A DNA stretch of 43,344 nt from UBA2561 sp964577275. GTDB taxonomy: Bacteria; Bacteroidota; Bacteroidia; Cytophagales; Thermoflexibacteraceae. The number at the start of each line of letters is the position of its first letter. Within the stretch, counting starts at the first letter, position 1. The stretch spans positions 1-43,344 of the forward strand of contig CAZNYR010000022.1 in assembly GCA_964577275.1 (NCBI GenBank), given 5' to 3'. The notes beneath the pieces were generated by a model that made no database searches, had not been told where the DNA came from, and saw only the letters and a list, made by a program, of their open reading frames with translations. Positions 33,685-41,086 of the stretch are shown piece by piece. Made by a program: the position numbers and the translations under genes.

Positions 33685-36600
33685 ATGAAAAAATTAATTT
33701 TAATATTATTTGCCCCGATACTGCTAAACTCGGTCTATGCCCAGACATTTTATAATTCTGGCGCAGCGGTAACCGTCCAAACAGGCGCAACCCTGTACGT
33801 GGATGGCAATACAGACCTCGAAAATGGTGGTAGTTTTAGTAATGCGGGTTTGATTCAGTTGCGGGGAAACTGGACAAACAATGCTTCGACCTCAGCCCTT
33901 GCTGGCACAGGAAAAGTTCTCTTTTTCAATGGGTCAAATAGTTTTATCAAAGGAAACTTTGGGACAACTTTCCATAATTTGGAACTCAACACGGGTTTGG
34001 TAACGAACCAAAGGGCATCCACGGTCAATAATAACCTGAGCTTCGTCAAAGGAATGTTCAATGCGACCGCCACGGTTACGCTCGGCACAACTGCCACCGT
34101 AACCAACGAAGCCAATGGAAAATATACTATCGGAACGCTCCAAACGACACGCTCGGTTGCCGCTACGAATACGTTTGGTGGCATGGGCTTGAGTTTGAAT
34201 CCGAATGGGACAAACTTGGGTAATGTAACGCTGGTACGGAAGGCAGGTACGGGTTCGGCTTACGGAAATATTCCGACCGCCAACCCCAACAGCATCAACC
34301 GAACATGGACAGTTACGGCAGCGAATGCCCACACAAACAGTAACTTAACGTTTAATTGGCTTTCGGATGATGACAACGCCGTAGCTTTAGGCGATGCCGC
34401 ACTTTGGCGCACCGATAACAATGGCACAAGCTGGACGGAACTCACGAAAGGTAATTTATCAGCGCATTCGGTAACGGTCAATGGCGCAACCACCGTAACA
34501 CAATTTACGGTCGGCGGTTCATCAAACGTAACAAAAGCCGTAGTTTTTACGCCCTCCATTTTTTCGGAAAGTGCAAATAACGATGGCTCGATTGTAACGG
34601 TTTCGACAATTAAATTATACGGTTCGGAAACGTTTACGGGCGCAAATGGCACATTTGACCCCGCTAAATATTCGATTACGGGCGTTCCTGCGGGCTTAAC
34701 TCCCGTCCTGACCCGAAAAAGTAGTACGGAATTGTCCTTGTCATTTACAGGCAATGCGACCGCTTCTGCTGCTGCCAATAATACCAATATTACGGTGGCT
34801 TTCGGAAATGGCGCATTTACGGGTGGTAATGCCAGTAGCGTTTCGGGAAGTACACGAAATGATATTCAGATGGCTTTTACGGATGCCAAACCTGAATTTC
34901 GGATTGTGGGCGTTTCGACTGCACCCATCGCCAGCGGAAGTACGATAGATTTGGGCAAATTTACGCCCACAACCAGCGTGCCGACAATGGATATTATCAT
35001 CGAAGCCAAAAATGCTGGCACAGGCATATGGACAGTTCCAGCGGGAATCCCTGCATTAAGTGGAACAAATCTCCCTGAATTTGAGGTAGTTAGCGGTTTG
35101 CCGAACGAATTAGGCATAAACCAAACAGGTAGAATAACGATTCGGTTTAAGCCCACTTCTAACGCCCTCAAACAGCTTGGCGTAGGGATTTCGACCGATG
35201 CAGACCCAAATCCAGAATTAAATTTTACGCTCAAAGTCGAAAGCACATCCCCTGCGGGAGCTGCCGACATGGAAATTTCGTACAATGGCATAGTTGTCAG
35301 TAATTCGGCTTCCGTATTTTTGGGGACGCTTCTGACCAATGATTTTACGAATGATTTTACGGCTACCTTTGTACTCAAAAATAAAGGTTCAGGTAATTGG
35401 GTAAGTACCGAACCTAATTTTTTGGTCATCAACGACCCGCAATTTACGGTCGGTGGATTGGTTGGTTTGACAAATAATCAGCTTCCGGGCGGACAAAGTG
35501 CCACGTTTACGGTTCGGTTTAAGGCGCAAAATTATGGACTCAAATCCGTTCCTGTTTCTGCAAATTTTGCAGGTGATGCGACACCAGAACTGACATTCAC
35601 GGCGCAAATTGATACTGACCAAATTCCAGTTACGCTACCGCCCGTGGTTACAGAACCCCTGGAGCCTTCAGGACCAACCACAGTAAATGTTCCGATTGGA
35701 ACGCAAACTCTTACGCTGGTCGATGGCGATGCTCCGATTCAGCTTGGCGAACAATTTAAGGTCGGACAGCCTTTTGTCGTGGGGCTTCCTTTGATTAATG
35801 TGTTTCCGAATGCCACTTTTGGCGTAATTGGACAAACCACGCAGGTCATTCCACAAAAAGCAGGAACTTATACCTTAACCTTTGTAAATCAAGGACTTCG
35901 TACTTTTCAAGTTACGATTACGGTCGGAAAAGGTGAGCAAATACTCACGCCAAGCGAACTCAAACCGCTCACGCCGATTACTTTGACTTCTACGCCATTT
36001 GTGCCTGATTTTGGTATCGGAAATCTGACTTACGAAATTATCGAAGGCGGAAATATCGCTACGATTGTCGATGGCAAACTCGTGCCGACAGGCAATGCGG
36101 TAGGGACAGTAAAGATGCGCGTTTGTAAGGCAGAAACCGATGATTTATTAAAATCGAATTGCGAAGAGGTAACTTTGGTCGTGGGCAAAGGTTCACAAAC
36201 CATTACTTTTGGAACGATTCCGAGCCGAGTATTCAAACAAGGCGAAACGTTTGAGATTTCAGCCACCTCGACTTCGGGTTTACCGATTGTATTTACACCA
36301 TTAACCGATAATATTTCGATTTCGGGTAATACCGTTACGGTACTCAAGGCGGGTATTGCCGAGATTCAGGCGACACAAACGGGTAATGATTTGTACGAAT
36401 CTGCCACAGGCATTACACAAGTGTTTTTTATTAACAAAGCCACACAAACGATTGATTTTGCGGAAATTGCAGCTAAATTAGCCACCGATGGCGCATTCAG
36501 TTTGTCAGCTTCGGCAAGTTCGGGTTTGCCTGTAACTTTTGAACTCGTTTCGGGCGAAGGCATTGTTGCCCTGAATGGTTCGACCATTACGATGGTCGGC

Positions 36601-37512
36601 GGTTCGGGAACAGTTCAGATTCGAGCCGTACAAGCGGGCGATGTGAATTTCTTGCCTGCCACGGCAGTTGTCCGAACGTTTACTGTCCGACCTGTTTTGG
36701 TCTTAAATTCAGTATCGCTCCGTGTCGAGGATTATACCTTACTCCTTGAATTTGAGGCGATTGGCATTTTACGAAACGATAATATGTTGGTCGAAGTATC
36801 GGATAGCACGGGTAGTTTTGAAAATACGCCCAACAATGGTTGGTATTCCGTGATTGATATTCGGGAAGGACGAGCGAGAGTTGATGTGCCTGTCAATGTG
36901 GTGCAGAGCAACGCCTACCGCATCCGACTCAAAGGCAGATTCGTGAATGTAATTAGTAACGAATTGCCTGTCGAGGTGCTGTTTCCCAAGCCGAATACTT
37001 CATGGGTCAAACGAGAAGGAACGATTTTGTGTGTTACTCAAGAGGCAGAGGCTTATCAATGGTACGTCCGAAATGAGGCTGGCGAATGGGAAGTTATCGC
37101 AGGCGCAACCGAACGATGTCTGGACATGGAATCCACTTTCGGGAACGAATATAAAATGGTTTCGGTCAGGGGATTTCGAGGAAATCGACCGGGAGATTAT
37201 TCCACAGGATACGGTTATCGCCCGCTCCAAGCCGAAGTTTTAGCAAACGAAGCCGAAATTATTGATGAATTACGCATTTATCCGAATCCTGCTTCAGGAC
37301 AATTTTCTGTGGAATTGACCATGAAAAAATCAGGCAAAGTAAGCATGAAATTGGTCGATGTTTTGGGCAAAGAAATTTATCCAAAATCCTTTGAAAATAT
37401 GCCCATTCGTTTTGTGGAGCATTACAATATTGAAGCCTTACCAAATGGTATTTATTTCTTACACATCGATACCGAACAAGGTACGATTGTAAGAAAAATT
37501 ATTAAAGAATAG
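33685..37512 (+). CDS. Large secreted multidomain protein with T9SS C-terminal sorting domain
   Basis: The 1275-residue protein has a signal peptide (MKKLILILFAPILLNSVYAQ). The N-terminal part (about 25-90) is a repeated-glycine/Asn-rich beta region with the typical LYVDGNTDLENGGSFSN start. A block near 400-640 resembles choice-of-anchor/ASPM-like beta-sandwiches (FRIVGVSTAPIASGSTIDLG). Ig-like repeats run from about 745 to 1010, with the KATQTIDF-type linkers and SASSGLPVTFE motifs repeating. The end is a type A sorting domain (IYPNPASGQFSVEL to GTIVRKIIKE) that is recognised by the type IX secretion system and normally removed. No enzyme domain is seen, so an adhesin or surface scaffold role is likely. 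It lies 43 nt after the fibre-like gene. Confidence 0.9.
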   Translation: MKKLILILFAPILLNSVYAQTFYNSGAAVTVQTGATLYVDGNTDLENGGSFSNAGLIQLRGNWTNNASTSALAGTGKVLFFNGSNSFIKGNFGTTFHNLELNTGLVTNQRASTVNNNLSFVKGMFNATATVTLGTTATVTNEANGKYTIGTLQTTRSVAATNTFGGMGLSLNPNGTNLGNVTLVRKAGTGSAYGNIPTANPNSINRTWTVTAANAHTNSNLTFNWLSDDDNAVALGDAALWRTDNNGTSWTELTKGNLSAHSVTVNGATTVTQFTVGGSSNVTKAVVFTPSIFSESANNDGSIVTVSTIKLYGSETFTGANGTFDPAKYSITGVPAGLTPVLTRKSSTELSLSFTGNATASAAANNTNITVAFGNGAFTGGNASSVSGSTRNDIQMAFTDAKPEFRIVGVSTAPIASGSTIDLGKFTPTTSVPTMDIIIEAKNAGTGIWTVPAGIPALSGTNLPEFEVVSGLPNELGINQTGRITIRFKPTSNALKQLGVGISTDADPNPELNFTLKVESTSPAGAADMEISYNGIVVSNSASVFLGTLLTNDFTNDFTATFVLKNKGSGNWVSTEPNFLVINDPQFTVGGLVGLTNNQLPGGQSATFTVRFKAQNYGLKSVPVSANFAGDATPELTFTAQIDTDQIPVTLPPVVTEPLEPSGPTTVNVPIGTQTLTLVDGDAPIQLGEQFKVGQPFVVGLPLINVFPNATFGVIGQTTQVIPQKAGTYTLTFVNQGLRTFQVTITVGKGEQILTPSELKPLTPITLTSTPFVPDFGIGNLTYEIIEGGNIATIVDGKLVPTGNAVGTVKMRVCKAETDDLLKSNCEEVTLVVGKGSQTITFGTIPSRVFKQGETFEISATSTSGLPIVFTPLTDNISISGNTVTVLKAGIAEIQATQTGNDLYESATGITQVFFINKATQTIDFAEIAAKLATDGAFSLSASASSGLPVTFELVSGEGIVALNGSTITMVGGSGTVQIRAVQAGDVNFLPATAVVRTFTVRPVLVLNSVSLRVEDYTLLLEFEAIGILRNDNMLVEVSDSTGSFENTPNNGWYSVIDIREGRARVDVPVNVVQSNAYRIRLKGRFVNVISNELPVEVLFPKPNTSWVKREGTILCVTQEAEAYQWYVRNEAGEWEVIAGATERCLDMESTFGNEYKMVSVRGFRGNRPGDYSTGYGYRPLQAEVLANEAEIIDELRIYPNPASGQFSVELTMKKSGKVSMKLVDVLGKEIYPKSFENMPIRFVEHYNIEALPNGIYFLHIDTEQGTIVRKIIKE

Positions 37513-37549
37513 TTTTTTAAATTTAAATTAGGTATCAACTTACAATCTT

Positions 37550-37585
37550 ACACCCTATTGGCAATGCTGATGGGGTGTTTTTTTT
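37550..37585 (+). terminator. Rho-independent terminator after the T9SS substrate gene
   Basis: ACACCCTAT (37550-37558) pairs with ATGGGGTGT (37570-37578) with one G-U, followed by eight T. It ends the surface operon and overlaps the 5' extension of the next reading frame, which supports a later start for that gene. Confidence 0.85.
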
Positions 37586-37661
37586 ATGTTTTCCTCACGA
37601 CCACAACAAGGATACGTTGTCCCTGCGTAAATTTGTGTGGCATCATCAAAAATCAGAATTT

Positions 37662-38894
37662 ATGGCATTTCGTAAAATCATTCGGTATTGGGCGTATTTT
37701 TTATTCATTATCGGAGGCATGGGTTTTGGGGGCGGTTATGTGGCTTCTTATGGTTTTTTGGACGGAATAATACATGAATTTCCGCTTGCCCCTACGGGCA
37801 TTGTCGTTGATTATCAGGAAAATATCTATGTGGCTTTAGGATTTTACGGAATGGTTCAGGTATATAACAAAAATGGACGTTTCAAGACCAGTTTCCGCAT
37901 TCCGAATACCAAAGGTGGGGCGTTCCGAATGCGTCTGCAAGCGGATGGAAACTTGAGCGTTGCCGTCCAGAAAACGAATACGATTTACCAATTTAATACC
38001 GATGGCGAATTAATCGAAATTATTGAAAATCAGATACTTCAGTATGAAAAATTCCCCAAAAATCAGGTGGTTTTTTGGGATGCCACCACAAAATATAACA
38101 TCTCTTCGGCAATATTTTATCCCGAAATTTTACGGGAAAAAAACGGAATTTCCGAACCTGTGGTCGTGATTCCTGACCACCTCAAACCATTCAAAGGGGC
38201 ATTTCCTGCGTGGCTTTTTTGGGTTTTGGGCGTGATTTTATTAGCGTTAAGCACAGGTGATTTGGCACAAAAATTGTTCCGCACCCAGCCCGCCCAAGTG
38301 GAAATCAAACAGACGAAAACTCAAACCCAAATCACGATTACACAAAGTTCGGAGGGACATTTTGCCGAAACCACTTTGCTCGTATTTTTTACCGCATTGT
38401 GGATTTATGGAGGTTATTTGATGCTGAATGAAGCATTTTTGAGAGATTTTTCACCTTTACGCACTGTTTTTTATGCTGTAATTGGTTTGTTGTGGATATT
38501 GGGTTTGCGACAAATAGTCGTTGGGATTTTGTGGCTTTTGAGCGGAAAAGAAGTCATTTTGATTCATGCGAACCAACTGAAAATCAGCCAAGAAGCCTTA
38601 TTTTTGCGTCAAACCAAAAGTTTTCCCATCGAAGCGGTTTACGATATTTTGGGCGATGACATTACCCTGAAAAATACCGCCAAATTTGCCAAAGGCATCG
38701 GACGAGGGCGCATCAGTTTTCGGCATCAAAAAAGGCAATATCGTTTTGGTAAAAACTTGATAGACAAGGATTTAAAATTGGTTTTGGCTGCCCTCAAAAA
38801 ATCAAAATCCCTAAAATCGGATAAGTTCAAACCTCAACGCAAATCGTCTTTTGTGCGGCAATTTTTGAAATATATGGCAAATCCCAAAGACTAA
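37662..38894 (+). CDS. Unknown membrane protein with a short beta-propeller-like periplasmic segment
   Basis: From ATG 37662 the product has 410 residues. A first helix (about 5-25, YWAYFLFIIGGMGFGGGYV) is followed by a segment with NHL/beta-propeller-like strands (GIVVDYQENIYVALGFYGMVQVYNKNG and VQKTNTIYQFNTDGELIEII). Then come three further helices near 182-200, 238-256 and 270-305, and a basic C-terminus. One or two blades of a propeller are too few for a closed fold. No catalytic motif or named family is apparent. An earlier in-frame start would lie inside the upstream terminator, so 37662 is preferred. A small hairpin at 38904-38926 follows the stop. Confidence 0.7.
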   Translation: MAFRKIIRYWAYFLFIIGGMGFGGGYVASYGFLDGIIHEFPLAPTGIVVDYQENIYVALGFYGMVQVYNKNGRFKTSFRIPNTKGGAFRMRLQADGNLSVAVQKTNTIYQFNTDGELIEIIENQILQYEKFPKNQVVFWDATTKYNISSAIFYPEILREKNGISEPVVVIPDHLKPFKGAFPAWLFWVLGVILLALSTGDLAQKLFRTQPAQVEIKQTKTQTQITITQSSEGHFAETTLLVFFTALWIYGGYLMLNEAFLRDFSPLRTVFYAVIGLLWILGLRQIVVGILWLLSGKEVILIHANQLKISQEALFLRQTKSFPIEAVYDILGDDITLKNTAKFAKGIGRGRISFRHQKRQYRFGKNLIDKDLKLVLAALKKSKSLKSDKFKPQRKSSFVRQFLKYMANPKD

Positions 38895-38903
38895 ACAACG
38901 CCA

Positions 38904-38926
38904 TAAAATAGGACAAACCTATTTTA
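38904..38926 (+). terminator. Hairpin after the 37662-38894 gene
   Basis: TAAAATAGG (38904-38912) pairs exactly with CCTATTTTA (38918-38926), loop ACAAA. There is no long U-tract, so it may act as a terminator or simply as a 3' stabiliser. Confidence 0.5.
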
Positions 38927-38931
38927 AAAAC

Positions 38932-38962
38932 TTTGCTTTGAACATTGTCCGTATTATCTTTG
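38932..38962 (+). promoter_or_regulatory. Bacteroidota-type promoter upstream of the ferredoxin gene
   Basis: TTTG (38932-38935), 19 nt, then TATCTTTG (38955-38962) fits the consensus exactly. It leaves a leader of about 150 nt before ATG 39115. Confidence 0.75.
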
Positions 38963-39028
38963 TTAAGAAAAACAGATGTTTGGACATGAAGGCAGATTTG
39001 ACTTTTGTTTTGATTTGGTTGTAATATA

Positions 39029-39047
39029 TTGATTATGAATAAGTTAC
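39029..39047. repeat. Divergent copy of the short dispersed motif in the ferredoxin leader
   Basis: TTGATTATGAATAAGTTAC is related to the copies at 6897-6917 and 11834-11853, differing at several bases, so this member is less certain. Confidence 0.3.
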
Positions 39048-39114
39048 ATCAATTTAATGGGTGCAATGAAATGCTCAATATGGTTTTATTAGGAGAATTA
39101 AATTAGATTTCGCT

Positions 39115-39465
39115 ATGGCAATTATGATAACAGACGAGTGCATCAACTGCGGTGCGTGCGAGCCAGAATGCCCCAACACTGCCATTTATGAGGGCGGTGT
39201 GGAGTGGACTTGGCAAGACGGCACGGCACTCGAAGGCACTTTTGATAAGGAAGGACAAGCCCTTGACGCATCCGAAGAGCAAGAGCCTAATTCGGATGAA
39301 TTTTATTATATCGTGTCAGGCAAATGTACCGAATGTGTGGGTTTTCACGAAGAACCCCAGTGTGCGGCGGTTTGCCCTGTGGATTGTTGCGTTCCAGACC
39401 CTGATTTCGTGGAAAGCGAAGAGGTCTTATCCGAACGTCAAAAGTGGTTACACGCCGAAGCCTAA
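39115..39465 (+). CDS. 2[4Fe-4S] ferredoxin
   Basis: This acidic 116-residue electron carrier has two iron-sulphur sites. The first is CINCGACEPEC (C9, C12, C15, then C19). The second is CTECVGFHEEPQCAAVC (C71, C74, C83, C87), with the wider spacing and the CC pair at 91-92 typical of the Allochromatium/YfhL type. An insertion of about 50 residues, mainly acidic (WTWQDGTALEGTFDKEGQ), lies between the sites. No redox partner gene is adjacent. The gene has a strong promoter at 38932-38962 with a long leader and ends in a hairpin at 39467-39504. Confidence 0.92.
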   Translation: MAIMITDECINCGACEPECPNTAIYEGGVEWTWQDGTALEGTFDKEGQALDASEEQEPNSDEFYYIVSGKCTECVGFHEEPQCAAVCPVDCCVPDPDFVESEEVLSERQKWLHAEA

Positions 39466-39466
39466 A

Positions 39467-39504
39467 ACAAAATCCGTCAAGTACCAACATTTGACGGATT
39501 TTGT
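39467..39504. terminator. Bidirectional hairpin between the ferredoxin and PhnD-like genes
   Basis: ACAAAATCCGTCAA (39467-39480) and TTGACGGATTTTGT (39491-39504) are exact complements with a 10-nt loop, between convergent genes. Confidence 0.82.
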
Positions 39505-39542
39505 ATTTATCTGAAAATCAATATTTTACAAATAAAAACCAA

Positions 39543-40463
39543 TTAATTTTTGGGATGATGAATGAACTTAGAAATTTCCTTCATGGGTTTGTACATTTCG
39601 TCATTTGCCTTGATAAAAATGAGGTCATCGCCCCACATTTCCACGAATTTTTGATGTACTTCTGGGGCTTCTTTCGGCAAATTTAAGAAGGCATCGGTCA
39701 ATTTTTTCTTGATTTCTTCATTCATATCTTCACGAACAAAAATCGGTACGGGCGGGATATTTTCCGATTCCCAAAAAATACGAAAATCCTTTCGTTTGAT
39801 TTTGCCTTCGTGTACCATCGAGCTAAGTGCCATATCACTGACGGCAGCGACATCGACTATGCCCGCCATCAAACTATCAATCGCATTTCGATGGCTTCCC
39901 TCAAAAATTGCGTTGGGATGCCCTGCACCAATTTTGATACCTGCCTCGTATAATTTGGCGGAGGGAATGACGCTTCCCGTAGCCGAAAAAGGGTCAACGA
40001 ATGCAGTTTTGAGGCTGTCAAAGTTTTTGACGTAATCCTCGAAGGTTTCAATTTTGGAATCTGAACGTGTAATAAATACACTTTTATAAGTATTGAGGTT
40101 GCCGTGTTCCTTGTGAGCTGTCGTTACAAGTACCTGACAATGAGCCACATCGTGCGCCATCAAATAGGCAAGCGGTCCCGTAAAAGCAATATCAATCAAG
40201 CCTTCGGACATATCCTCGACAATGACATAATAATCAATTTCGTGCCGATAGGTAACTTCCATACCTGTTTTATTGGAAAGGTATTTAACCAGCCCATTCA
40301 TGTGGGTTTCCTGTTCGTATTCGTCATCGGTGGGCAACAATCCGAAGACCAATTTGGGTCGGTCGGTAGTGGTTTTTTGAGTTGTCTTTTCGCTTGATTT
40401 ACAGGCATTTAGCCCAATAAAAATAAGATAAATGAGCCAAAGTGCAGGTAGTTTTATGTTCAT
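39543..40463 (-). CDS. PhnD-like phosphate/phosphonate-binding lipoprotein
   Basis: This 306-residue protein begins with a lipoprotein signal (LIFIGLNAC, lipobox Cys 21). The mature part is a PhnD/SsuA-type substrate-binding fold: KLVFGLLPTDDEYE at the start, DIAFTGPLAYLMAH near 95, the family motif FVDPFSATGSVIPSAKL near 155-171, and GIVDVAAVSDMAL near 210. Such proteins bind phosphate, phosphite or phosphonate. No permease or ATPase is adjacent, so it may serve as an orphan binding protein, act with a distant transporter, or be part of a sensor. It is convergent with the ferredoxin gene. Confidence 0.88.
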   Translation of the reverse strand: MNIKLPALWLIYLIFIGLNACKSSEKTTQKTTTDRPKLVFGLLPTDDEYEQETHMNGLVKYLSNKTGMEVTYRHEIDYYVIVEDMSEGLIDIAFTGPLAYLMAHDVAHCQVLVTTAHKEHGNLNTYKSVFITRSDSKIETFEDYVKNFDSLKTAFVDPFSATGSVIPSAKLYEAGIKIGAGHPNAIFEGSHRNAIDSLMAGIVDVAAVSDMALSSMVHEGKIKRKDFRIFWESENIPPVPIFVREDMNEEIKKKLTDAFLNLPKEAPEVHQKFVEMWGDDLIFIKANDEMYKPMKEISKFIHHPKN

Positions 40464-41086
40464 GGCGGAGCGTATTTTTTAGAATGTATTTGAGATTTAT
40501 TTATTCTAAGTAAAAGTACAAACATTTTCCTGAAAAGATTATAGGAAAGATCAAAAGGCTTCTCGAACTTTTATGGGTTTCGATTTTCGGATGAAGATTC
40601 GGTTCGGAATCGAGGGCAGAAAAGTATTTTGAGTGCGCTGTATTTTGATATTTTTTTTGGTTTGATGCAAGAAATTCGAGGGTTTTGGGATTGTTTTTCC
40701 TTTAATAGGCACATAAAAAACACCGTGTTTTTGGGCAAAAGTAAAGTTTTGGAATGCAAAAGACGGGAATTGCGATTTTTTTTTAAGTATTGCGTTCGTT
40801 GAATTTTTTGAAGGCAAAAAGCCTGATATTCTGTAATCAATGCCTATAAATTATTTTTTTAGACTTGTTTTTTAATCGCCTAACAAAAGGTTAATGTGCT
40901 ATTTTTCAGGAAATTATTTGCAAAAATTTTGGGCAAAAACTTGACATCTGATTTTTGATTCGACAACTTCATTACGGACGCTACACCAAGAACCATGAAA
41001 AAACTGCAGTTTTAGTTTGATAGAGCGTTCGACCAGTTTATCTTAATATTTTTTAAATCACCTTTTTATTTGAAAATGAAAAACGA
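40464..41086. other. Intergenic region, 623 bp, no supported gene
   Basis: AT-rich spacer between the PhnD-like lipoprotein (minus) and the SusC-like gene (plus). Two overlapping minus-strand frames (within 40551-40840) have biased, low-information products and no family resemblance, so I do not call them. A minus-strand TACTTTTG (complement of 40736-40743) fits a -7 box without a -33 partner. I see no SusC promoter with full consensus. Confidence 0.5.

Noticed and set aside
40551..40840. Two overlapping minus-strand frames of about 88 codons
   Set aside because: Biased Lys/Ser/Phe-rich products, neither resembling a known protein, in AT-rich spacer DNA.
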